From NCBI GenBank assembly GCA_016181985.1, contig JACOYG010000031.1, positions 1 through 12,652 of the forward strand: a stretch of 12,652 bases of DNA. Direction: 5' to 3'. A program made the translations under genes and the position numbers. Source of the stretch: Candidatus Nealsoniibacteriota bacterium (GTDB lineage: Bacteria; Patescibacteriota; Minisyncoccia; Minisyncoccales; MHMH01). Of the stretch, positions 5,881 to 11,283 are shown one piece after another (positions within the stretch are counted from its first letter, which is position 1; the number at the start of each line of letters is the position of its first letter). The notes under the pieces are model-generated. The model saw nothing but the letters and a program-made list of their open reading frames with translations, did no database searches and was not told the origin of the DNA.

Positions 5881-6582
5881 ATGATAGAAAAACCATCGCT
5901 TATTATTATATTGGGAGCGCCGGGAGCGGGCAAGGGCACTCAAGCCGAACTTTTGGATGAGAAATTAAAATCTTATTATTTGGAAACCAGCAAGATTATC
6001 GAGGAGAATGTCATGAACGCCAAAGAGGGAGATTTTATTGAAGTCGATTCTGAAAAATATTATCTTTTGGAAGAAAAGAAACGCTGGGAAAGCGGCCTTT
6101 TGTGCAGTCCTCCATTGGTAAGCTTTTGGGTAAAGCAAAAAATTCAGGAGCTGGCAAAAGAAGGCAGGAGCATATTAATGGCCGGTTCTCCGCGAACTCT
6201 TCCTGAAGGAAAAGATCAGATTCCTTTCCTGAAAAAACTTTTTGGAGCAAAAAATATCAAAGCGGTGCTTCTTGAGATCAGTCCCCAGGAAACCATTCAG
6301 CGTAATTCCCACAGAAGAATTTGCGAATTGATGCGCCACCCGATTCTTTCTACCCAGAAAGAATTTCTTAAATTAAAAAATTGTCCCCTAGACGGATCTA
6401 AGTTAGTAAGAAGAAAAGGGCTCGACGATATCGAAACAATTAAGGTCAGATTAAAAGAATACAAAGAAAGAACTCTTCCTTTGGTGAAGTATTTTGAAGA
6501 GGAAGGTTTGGCGGTAAAAAGGATTAACGGCGAACAATCGGTAGAAAAAGTCCATGCGGATATATTAAAAGCAATTAATTAA
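5881..6582 (+). CDS. adk: Adenylate kinase-family nucleoside monophosphate kinase
   Basis: The family transfers phosphate from ATP to AMP or another NMP in the cytoplasm. The 233-aa product has the P-loop GAPGAGKGTQ (12-21), an AGSPRT motif (101-106, family GFPRT), and a LID-like region with RRIC (C148), NCPLDGSKLVRR (C168) and the DDIETIKVRLKEY...TLPLVKYF signature (182-205). Odd points: the STGD(M/L)LR segment that binds AMP reads ETSKIIEE (35-42), so the usual Arg is Glu; F of GFPR is Ser; only half of the zinc four-Cys set is present. Position between secY and map is the classic adk locus. Substrate range could differ from AMP. The start lies two bases after the secY stop. Confidence 0.85.
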   Translation: MIEKPSLIIILGAPGAGKGTQAELLDEKLKSYYLETSKIIEENVMNAKEGDFIEVDSEKYYLLEEKKRWESGLLCSPPLVSFWVKQKIQELAKEGRSILMAGSPRTLPEGKDQIPFLKKLFGAKNIKAVLLEISPQETIQRNSHRRICELMRHPILSTQKEFLKLKNCPLDGSKLVRRKGLDDIETIKVRLKEYKERTLPLVKYFEEEGLAVKRINGEQSVEKVHADILKAIN

Positions 6583-6584
6583 AT

Positions 6585-6626
6585 GATTTACGAAATCCTC
6601 TCAAATTTGAGTGGATTTCGTAAATC
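6585..6626. repeat. 42-bp near-perfect palindrome, copy 2
   Basis: Base-for-base identical to the element at 3803-3844 (14-bp arms, T spacers, CTCAAATTTGAG core). It begins two bases after the adk stop and ends 15 bases before the map ATG, the same placement as copy 1. The flanking bases of the two copies differ (GG versus AT upstream, ATTC versus CCCC downstream), so the 42 bp is the unit. CCCCC follows instead of a T-run, which argues against a terminator. Confidence 0.9.
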
Positions 6627-6641
6627 CCCCAATTCGTTATT

Positions 6642-7391
6642 ATGATTTCGATCAAAACACCAGAAGAAATAAAAATAATGGCTGAAGGCGGCAAAATTCT
6701 CGCCCGCGTTATGAAAGAAATGGAGAAGCAGGTGAGGCCGGGAATTACCACCAGAGAGTTAGACAAGGCCGCAGAGGGCCTTGTTTTGTCATCCGGCGCC
6801 GAATGCTCCTTTAAGGGTTATCACGGGTATCCTGCCTGTTCATGCGCTTCAATAAATGAGGAAATCGTCCACGCTGTTCCTTCAGACAGGGTCTTAAAAG
6901 ACGGCGACATTTTTTCTCTCGACCTGGGTGTTTTCTACAAGGGCTATCATTCCGATATGGCGATTACTTTGCCGGTGGGGAAGATAAGCCCCGAAGTCCA
7001 GAAATTAATCAAAGTAACCAAGGAATCGCTGGAAGTCGGCATCAAAGAAGCCAAGATCGGCAGGACTTTCGGCGACATCGGAAGCGCTATTCAGAAATAC
7101 GTTGAATCCCACGGTTTTAACGTCGTCAGAGATCTCTGCGGCCACGGTATTGGCAAAGACCTGCATGAGGACCCCGAGATACTGAATTACGGCAAACCGG
7201 GCGCCGGCCCCAAAATTAAGGAGGGCATGGTTTTCTGTTTGGAACCCATGATCACGGCCGGTGATTGGCATATCAAAAAATCCAAAGACGGCCAAGGTTT
7301 TATCACCGACGACGGCTCTCTCTCGGCCCATTTTGAGCACACCATCACAATCACCAAATCCGGCAGTCAAGTATTGACAGAGTTGAATTGA
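6642..7391 (+). CDS. map: Methionine aminopeptidase, type I
   Basis: This cytosolic metalloenzyme removes the initiator Met from nascent proteins. The 249-aa product has the five metal ligands of the family: D94 and D105 (SLDLGVFYKGYHSDMAIT), H168 (CGHGIGKDLHEDPEI), E201 (GMVFCLEPMIT) and E232 (SAHFEHTITIT), plus the substrate-site His77 in EEIVHAVP. It lacks an N-terminal zinc-finger or SH3-like extension, so it is the short type Ia form. The start at 6642 gives MISIKTPEEIKIMAEGGKI, the normal N-terminus. No infA, rpmJ or rpsM follows, so the ribosomal cluster ends here. The promoter of the next gene overlaps its 3' end. Confidence 0.97.
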   Translation: MISIKTPEEIKIMAEGGKILARVMKEMEKQVRPGITTRELDKAAEGLVLSSGAECSFKGYHGYPACSCASINEEIVHAVPSDRVLKDGDIFSLDLGVFYKGYHSDMAITLPVGKISPEVQKLIKVTKESLEVGIKEAKIGRTFGDIGSAIQKYVESHGFNVVRDLCGHGIGKDLHEDPEILNYGKPGAGPKIKEGMVFCLEPMITAGDWHIKKSKDGQGFITDDGSLSAHFEHTITITKSGSQVLTELN

Positions 7392-7402
7392 GGGAGCACA
7401 AT
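7374..7402 (+). promoter_or_regulatory. Promoter candidate TTGACA-17-CACAAT
   Basis: A perfect -35 hexamer TTGACA (7374-7379) and CACAAT (7397-7402, 4/6 of TATAAT) are 17 bases apart. The box overlaps the last codons of map, and transcription would start near 7409, about 34 bases before the next gene. It would give the small gene at 7443 a transcript of its own. The same layout recurs at 7795-7823. Confidence 0.5.
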
Positions 7403-7425
7403 TTAATCAAAGATTAGGGGAAGTA

Positions 7426-7446
7426 ATGAAAAGGAGGAGGGAATGA
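7426..7446 (+). CDS. Possible six-codon leader ORF (MKRRRE)
   Basis: ATG at 7426 is preceded by AGGGGA (7416-7421, four bases away) and reads M-K-R-R-R-E-stop with three consecutive AGG arginine codons. Its TGA overlaps the start of the gene at 7443 as ATGA. The AGG codons are at the same time that gene's Shine-Dalgarno. It may be a coupling leader, or simply purine-rich ribosome-binding sequence that happens to read as codons. Confidence 0.25.
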   Translation: MKRRRE

Positions 7447-7730
7447 ATCAATATTCTCTTTTTGCGCTGGTAGCGCAATGGCCCAATGGTGGGATCGTTA
7501 CATATAAATGCATTGAGAAAGTTACGGCTCCTTCGATAGAAGAAGTTTGTATAAAATTAGGAGTTATCATCAGGTATCATATGAACGATAGTTGGCGCGT
7601 AGAGCCAGATTTTTCTGAAAAGGGAGTCTCCCTAAAGAAAGAAATGGAAAAAATGGAAGTCAAAAAAGAAGTTAAGTTGGCAAGGTTTAGATTGTCGCAA
7701 TTTTTGATAACACTTGATAAAGAACTCTGA
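7443..7730 (+). CDS. Unrecognised small protein, 95 aa
   Basis: I do not recognise this protein. It is predicted to be soluble: an N-terminal mixed strand region (MNQYSLFALVAQWPNGGIVTY), then KVTAPSIEEVCIKLG (26-40), which looks like a strand-turn-helix, then a charged stretch KKEMEKMEVKKEVKLARF (65-82) likely to be helical. There is no signal peptide or membrane segment. Unlike the ribosomal genes upstream it has a very strong Shine-Dalgarno (AGGAGGAGG, 7432-7440), its own promoter candidate and a terminator directly behind, so it is probably a separately and well expressed gene. The motif V-x-A-x-S-x-E-E-x(3)-K-L-G is shared with the protein at 7873, which suggests a distant relation. No function is assigned. 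Confidence 0.8.
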   Translation: MNQYSLFALVAQWPNGGIVTYKCIEKVTAPSIEEVCIKLGVIIRYHMNDSWRVEPDFSEKGVSLKKEMEKMEVKKEVKLARFRLSQFLITLDKEL

Positions 7731-7736
7731 ATAAGC

Positions 7737-7767
7737 AAAGGCCTCGGGGAACCGACGGCCTTTTTGT
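7737..7767 (+). terminator. Rho-independent terminator
   Basis: The stem AAAGGCC (7737-7743) pairs with GGCCTTT (7757-7763). An inner TCGG-GGAA-CCGA tetraloop helix extends it with one bulged C. TTTTTGTTT follows. It closes the transcript of the gene at 7443, and probably any read-through from the ribosomal operon, since no other terminator is seen after map. Confidence 0.9.
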
Positions 7768-7794
7768 TTCGGTAATCATGGAAAATTCTAAATG

Positions 7795-7823
7795 TTGACA
7801 AAATTGGAATAATAAGAAACAAT
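7795..7823 (+). promoter_or_regulatory. Promoter candidate TTGACA-17-AACAAT
   Basis: A perfect TTGACA (7795-7800) with AACAAT (7818-7823, 4/6 of TATAAT) at 17 bases lies just after the terminator of the preceding gene. Predicted transcription start is near 7830, followed at once by a leader hairpin and the ribosome binding site of the gene at 7873. Confidence 0.55.
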
Positions 7824-7835
7824 ACAGCCAATAAA

Positions 7836-7862
7836 GCCTCTGGCCACGGAACGTGGTGAGGC
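7836..7862 (+). promoter_or_regulatory. 5' leader hairpin before the gene at 7873
   Basis: GCCTC-TGG-CCACG-GAA-CGTGG-T-GAGGC forms a two-part helix (5 bp, internal loop, 5 bp) with a GAA triloop. It fills most of the predicted 43-base leader and ends one base before GGAGGG (7863-7868), the Shine-Dalgarno. It could stabilise the 5' end of the mRNA, keep the ribosome site open, or bind a regulator. It has no T-run and is not a terminator. Confidence 0.6.
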
Positions 7863-7872
7863 GGAGGGATAG

Positions 7873-8214
7873 ATGTTCTTTTTAGTTTATGACTTATGGA
7901 AAGTTGACGAGGGTGAACCAATTACTCATAATTTAGAGAATGTGAGAGTTGCGATCCAGAAGACAAAGCCCAAAATAAGATTCGGGGTTATTGTAGAAGC
8001 AGATTCTCATGAAGAGGCTGCTGAAAAGCTGGGCGCTGATTATCGCGTGAAGGAAAATCAACTTTTTTTTGAATCAAATCTTTTTAAGGAATCAGGAACT
8101 GGCTTATCTCGTTTTATTTACCAAAAAGGAGAATTTACTTTAACTGGCGACGATTTTGCAATTTATAGAGGCGAGGGAGTAACTCTCGAAATCGCCCGGA
8201 TTAAAAAAATATAA
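7873..8214 (+). CDS. Unrecognised small protein, 113 aa
   Basis: I do not recognise this protein. It looks soluble and alpha/beta: MFFLVYDLWKV (strand), FGVIVEADSHEEAAEKLGADYRV (37-59, strand-turn-helix), FFESNLFKESGTGLSRFIYQKGEFTL and FAIYRGEGVTLEIARIKKI (C-terminal strands). There is no signal peptide or membrane segment. VEADSHEEAAEKLG (41-54) matches VTAPSIEEVCIKLG of the protein at 7443 at eight of 14 positions. The gene has a dedicated promoter, a structured leader, a strong GGAGGG ribosome site four bases from the ATG, and its own terminator. The ending with repeated short strands resembles a small beta-barrel, but that is a guess. No function is assigned. Confidence 0.82.
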   Translation: MFFLVYDLWKVDEGEPITHNLENVRVAIQKTKPKIRFGVIVEADSHEEAAEKLGADYRVKENQLFFESNLFKESGTGLSRFIYQKGEFTLTGDDFAIYRGEGVTLEIARIKKI

Positions 8215-8242
8215 AATCTGTAAACGTGAAAAATAAGATACC

Positions 8243-8277
8243 AAAGGGCCCCCTCGATTTCGCTTGGGGCCTTTTTT
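8243..8277 (+). terminator. Rho-independent terminator
   Basis: GGCCCC (8247-8252) pairs with GGGGCC (8266-8271), extended by flanking A/T pairs, with a 13-base loop and a run of six T (8272-8277). It ends the transcript of the gene at 7873 and insulates the next operon, whose promoter begins almost at once. Confidence 0.9.
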
Positions 8278-8292
8278 GTTTTGAGGCGTTTG

Positions 8293-8301
8293 TGTTAAAA
8301 T
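8293..8301 (+). promoter_or_regulatory. Extended -10 promoter giving a leaderless transcript
   Basis: TGTTAAAAT is an extended -10 (TGn plus TAAAAT, 5/6 of TATAAT). No good -35 is placed upstream, as is usual for extended -10 promoters. The hexamer ends six bases before the ATG at 8308, so the expected transcription start falls on or next to that A: a leaderless mRNA for the glycosyltransferase and the genes behind it. Confidence 0.6.
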
Positions 8302-8307
8302 GAGCTA

Positions 8308-9024
8308 ATGTCAGAAATTTATCTTTCGGTTATTATTCCGGCGTATAATGAGGAAAAGCGTTTGCCCAAGACTTTGGAAGATATCGGCGCTTATTTAAGC
8401 AGGCAAAATTATTCTTCAGAGATTATTGTGGTTGATGCCTGTTCCAGCGACAAAACTCCGGATATCGCCAGGAAATTTTCCGTAAAACTGTTGGAGGTTA
8501 AAAATTGCCAAGGCAAAGGTCAAGCCATCAGAGAGGGCATGTCTGCCGCGCGTGGATCGATCCGGCTTTTTACCGATGCCGACAACTCAACTTCAATTGA
8601 TCAGATTGAGAAAATGCTGCCCTATTTCGGTCAGGGATATGATGTCGTTATCGGATCAAGGGATATTAAGGGAGCTGTTTTAAACCCGCCCCAGCCGTTT
8701 TTAAGAAAAATGATTTTAGGGAAGGGCTTCAGGTTATTAAGAAAATTCATTGTCGGCCTTTGGAGCATCCAGGATACCCAGTGCGGCTTTAAGTGTTTTT
8801 CCCAAAAGTCCGCTTCAGATATTTTTCCTAAAATAACCATCATGGGTTTTTCTTTTGACGCCGAGGCCTTGATTTTGGCAAAAAAATTTGGCTATAAGAT
8901 TAAAGAAGTCCCGGTGGTATGGGTTAATGATTTAAACAGCAAGGTAAAGCCGTCGCACATGGTGAAAATGCTTTTGGAGCTGATAAAAGTAAAGTTAAAT
9001 TTAATAACAGGCATATATGGCTAA
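8308..9024 (+). CDS. Family 2 glycosyltransferase, dolichyl-phosphate glucosyltransferase-like
   Basis: This GT-A fold enzyme probably moves a sugar from a nucleotide sugar to a lipid carrier at the inner face of the membrane. The 238-aa product has the GT2 N-terminus LSVIIPAYNEEKRLPKTLED (6-25), EIIVVDACSSDKT (38-50, usual VDDGSxDxT), the DXD-type metal site TDADNST (89-95), GSRDI, and DTQCGFKCFS (156-165), typical of the DPG/DPM synthase (ALG5-like) subgroup. No C-terminal membrane helix pair is present, so it would act as a soluble or peripheral enzyme. It opens a five-gene unit and overlaps the GalT-like gene by eight bases, so its nucleotide sugar may be linked to that enzyme. The acceptor is unknown. 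Confidence 0.88.
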   Translation: MSEIYLSVIIPAYNEEKRLPKTLEDIGAYLSRQNYSSEIIVVDACSSDKTPDIARKFSVKLLEVKNCQGKGQAIREGMSAARGSIRLFTDADNSTSIDQIEKMLPYFGQGYDVVIGSRDIKGAVLNPPQPFLRKMILGKGFRLLRKFIVGLWSIQDTQCGFKCFSQKSASDIFPKITIMGFSFDAEALILAKKFGYKIKEVPVVWVNDLNSKVKPSHMVKMLLELIKVKLNLITGIYG

Positions 9025-10018
9025 AGCGTTAAAGGCAAAATTTCCCTCAGAGCTTAGGTCCGACCCTCTTTCCCAGGACTGGGTGATTATTGCTACGGGC
9101 AGAGGAAAAAGGCCCGAAACCTTTCAAAAAGAAAGAAGAAAAGGAATAATTCCTTCCAAGAAAAACTGCCCGTTTTGTTTTACCGAAAAAGAAAAGCCGT
9201 TATTAGTTTTTGCCAATGGGCAAAAAGCCGTTCCAAATAAATATCCGGCGCTTGTTCCTTCGGATTCTCTCGGAGAAGAATCGGAAGGCCCTTATTATAA
9301 AAAGATGAAAGGGGTTGGTTTCCATGAAGTGATAGTAACCAGGGATCATCTTAAATCATTGGCGCTCCTTCCCCTTGATCATGTAATAGAGGTTATCAAT
9401 GTCTACCAGGAAAGGTATTTGGATTTAATGAACGAACCTTTTGTAAAATACATTTCTATTTTTCACAATCACGGCGAGGAAGCCGGCGCTTCCATATTTC
9501 ACCCTCATTCCCAAATTATCGCGACTCCGGTTATTGATCCCGACCTGAACAGGGCCCTTTCAATGTCGGAAAATTATTTCAAGAAAACCGACAAATGCGT
9601 TTACTGCGAAATCAGCGATTGGGACAGAAAGGACAGGAAAAGAATTGTTTTTGAAAATAAGGGCTTTGTAGTTATTTGCCCCTTTGCCTCAAAGGCCGCT
9701 TTTGAGCTGATAATTTCCCCCAAAGAACATTCGCCTTATTTTGAAAGGATTTCCGATAATGAAAAAAAATACTTAGCCGAAGCTCTGCAGGTTTCTTTAA
9801 GAAAACTTTATAAAGGGCTTAACGACCCGCCGTACAATTTTTATCTGCATACCGCTCCCCCCGATGGAAAAAATTACAGTTTTTATCACTGGCACATGAC
9901 GATTGTTCCCAAAACCGCCACTTGGGCGGGATTTGAGCTTTCCACGGGAATTGAGATTTCCACCATTGAGCCCGAAAGAGCCGCCGATTATTTAAAGAAA
10001 CAATCTTATGATTTATGA
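9017..10018 (+). CDS. galT: Galactose-1-phosphate uridylyltransferase-like protein (GalT/HIT superfamily)
   Basis: GalT exchanges UMP between UDP-glucose and galactose-1-phosphate through a uridylyl-histidine. The 333-aa product (family about 330-350) starts with LRSDPLSQDWVIIATGRGKRP, has zinc-type CPFC (C51, C54), VIVTRDH (H111) and the catalytic FHPHSQ (161-166, nucleophile H164), and then a second HIT-like half with CVYC (194-197), FKNxGFVVICPFASKAAFELIISP-type sequence and FYHWHMTIVP (289-298). The HPHSQ form with a second C-x-x-C pair is also seen in ADP-glucose phosphorylase-like relatives, so the substrate may be another sugar phosphate. The start overlaps the glycosyltransferase by eight bases; the end overlaps the DedA gene by 11. 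Confidence 0.88.
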   Translation: MAKALKAKFPSELRSDPLSQDWVIIATGRGKRPETFQKERRKGIIPSKKNCPFCFTEKEKPLLVFANGQKAVPNKYPALVPSDSLGEESEGPYYKKMKGVGFHEVIVTRDHLKSLALLPLDHVIEVINVYQERYLDLMNEPFVKYISIFHNHGEEAGASIFHPHSQIIATPVIDPDLNRALSMSENYFKKTDKCVYCEISDWDRKDRKRIVFENKGFVVICPFASKAAFELIISPKEHSPYFERISDNEKKYLAEALQVSLRKLYKGLNDPPYNFYLHTAPPDGKNYSFYHWHMTIVPKTATWAGFELSTGIEISTIEPERAADYLKKQSYDL

Positions 10019-10646
10019 TTTTTTAGCCCTGATTAGTTCTTTCGTCGTTAACATCATTTCAACGCTCGGATACGGCGGCATTTTCTTTTTAATGGCTTTG
10101 GAATCCGCTTTAATTCCCATTCCCTCTGAAATCATCATGCCCTTTTCGGGATTTTTGGTTTTTGAGGAGAAGTTTTCATTTTTATCGGTGGTATTATGGG
10201 GCACTATCGGAAACTTAATCGGCTCCATAGCGGCTTACCTTGTCGGACTTTACGGCGGCCGCCCCTTAATCGAGAAATACGGCAAGTTTATTTTAATTTC
10301 CCATCGCGAGTTGGATCTGGCCGATAGCTGGTTTAAAAAATACGGCAGTTTAAGCGTGCTGGTTTCAAGAATGCTGCCCGCGGTGAGGACTTTCATTTCT
10401 TTGCCGGCCGGCATAGCCAGAATGCCTTTCGGGAAATTTTGCTTTTATACCTTTTTAGGTTCTCTACCCTGGTCATTCGCTTTAACTTATGCCGGAATTG
10501 TCAGCGGGGGAAACTGGCGTATTTTAGAGCCGTATTTCAGGAAATTTGACTGGGCCATCGGTATTCTCGGTATTTTATTAATAGGCTGGTTTATTTATTA
10601 TAAGGTAAGAAATAATAAAAAATATGAAACACTTAATCGTAGCTAA
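10008..10646 (+). CDS. DedA family (SNARE-associated/VTT domain) membrane protein
   Basis: DedA proteins are inner-membrane proteins; several act as undecaprenyl-phosphate or phospholipid flippases. The 212-aa product has the family pattern: a first membrane segment ending in ALESALIPIPSEIIMPFSG (30-48, conserved Glu32 and PIPSE), WGTIGNLIGSIAAYLVGLYGG (64-84), KYGSLSVLVSRMLPAVRTFISLPAGIARMPFGKF (111-144, with the RxxPxxR signature at R121, P124, R127), then two more hydrophobic segments (145-166 and 182-199) and a short basic tail. In this operon a lipid-carrier flippase would fit next to a polyprenyl-phosphate glycosyltransferase; that link is inference. It overlaps galT by 11 bases and tpiA by 23. 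Confidence 0.92.
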   Translation: MIYDFLALISSFVVNIISTLGYGGIFFLMALESALIPIPSEIIMPFSGFLVFEEKFSFLSVVLWGTIGNLIGSIAAYLVGLYGGRPLIEKYGKFILISHRELDLADSWFKKYGSLSVLVSRMLPAVRTFISLPAGIARMPFGKFCFYTFLGSLPWSFALTYAGIVSGGNWRILEPYFRKFDWAIGILGILLIGWFIYYKVRNNKKYETLNRS

Positions 10647-11274
10647 TTGGAAGATGAATCCCTCCACCTTGGAGGAGGCCAAGGATATTTTTAATCAAGT
10701 GAAAGAAACCGGAGCCGTTATCTGTCCGCCGTTTGTTTATCTTTCCGCTCTGGGAGCGAATGGCGCTCAAGATTGTTTTTACGAAGACAAGGGGGCTTTT
10801 ACCGGAGAGACTTCTTTTTTGATGCTCAAAAATTTAGGCGTAGAGTACGTTATTTTGGGGCATTCCGAAAGAAGAAAATACCAAAAAGAAACAGACGCCA
10901 TAATAGGCAAAAAAATAAAAGCGTCATTGGCCGCAGATTTAAAAGTGATTTTGTGCGTTGATAGAATTTCCCAGATTAAAAATGCCTTAAAAAAAATTGA
11001 AAATTGGAAATTGAAAATTGGAAATTTAGTTATAGCCTACGAGCCTTTGTTTGCCATCGGTACCGGAAAAGCCTGCCCTCCCGAAAGAGCGGAAAAAATG
11101 AGGGTTGCCATAAAGAAAGTTTTAGGGGAGAGCGTTTTGGTTTTATACGGAGGCAGCGTTAATTCGCAGAATGCCAAAGATTATGTTGCAAAAGCCAGTT
11201 TTGACGGTTTGCTGGTCGGCGGCGCCTCGTTAAAGCCGAAAGAATTTATTGACATTGTAAAAATCGCGTGTTAG
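10624..11274 (+). CDS. tpiA: Triosephosphate isomerase, short form
   Basis: It interconverts dihydroxyacetone phosphate and glyceraldehyde-3-phosphate in glycolysis. The 216-aa product has all catalytic parts: N8-W-K10 (VANWKMN), H80 (LGHSERR), E140 (AYEPLFAIGTG, 138-147), the phosphate-gripping YGGSVN (175-180) and LLVGGASLKP (197-205). It is about 30 residues shorter than typical bacterial TPI, with losses around residues 28-45 and 111-135. Residues 125-134 (IENWKLKIGN) are encoded by a 14-bp tandem repeat. The start (MKHLIVANWKMN) lies inside the DedA gene, a 23-base overlap, so coupling is likely. Confidence 0.95.
   Translation: MKHLIVANWKMNPSTLEEAKDIFNQVKETGAVICPPFVYLSALGANGAQDCFYEDKGAFTGETSFLMLKNLGVEYVILGHSERRKYQKETDAIIGKKIKASLAADLKVILCVDRISQIKNALKKIENWKLKIGNLVIAYEPLFAIGTGKACPPERAEKMRVAIKKVLGESVLVLYGGSVNSQNAKDYVAKASFDGLLVGGASLKPKEFIDIVKIAC
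10996..11026. repeat. 14-bp tandem repeat inside tpiA
   Basis: ATTGAAAATTGGAA occurs twice head to tail (10996-11009, 11010-11023), followed by ATT. Because 14 is not a multiple of three the two copies are read in different frames and encode different residues (within KIENWKLKIGN). It falls in the variable helix between strands 5 and 6 of the barrel, away from the catalytic residues, so it is likely tolerated. Confidence 0.85.
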
Positions 11275-11283
11275 TTTAAGGGG

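Noticed and set aside
7387..7391. TGA read as glycine (Gracilibacteria/SR1 code)
   Set aside because: TGA stops at the ends of rpsQ, map and the 95-aa gene fit the family ends or are followed by a terminator, and no conserved glycine is encoded by TGA.
7443..8214. Toxin-antitoxin pair made of the two small genes
   Set aside because: They are separated by a terminator and a new promoter rather than overlapping in one operon, and neither shows a toxin or DNA-binding antitoxin motif.
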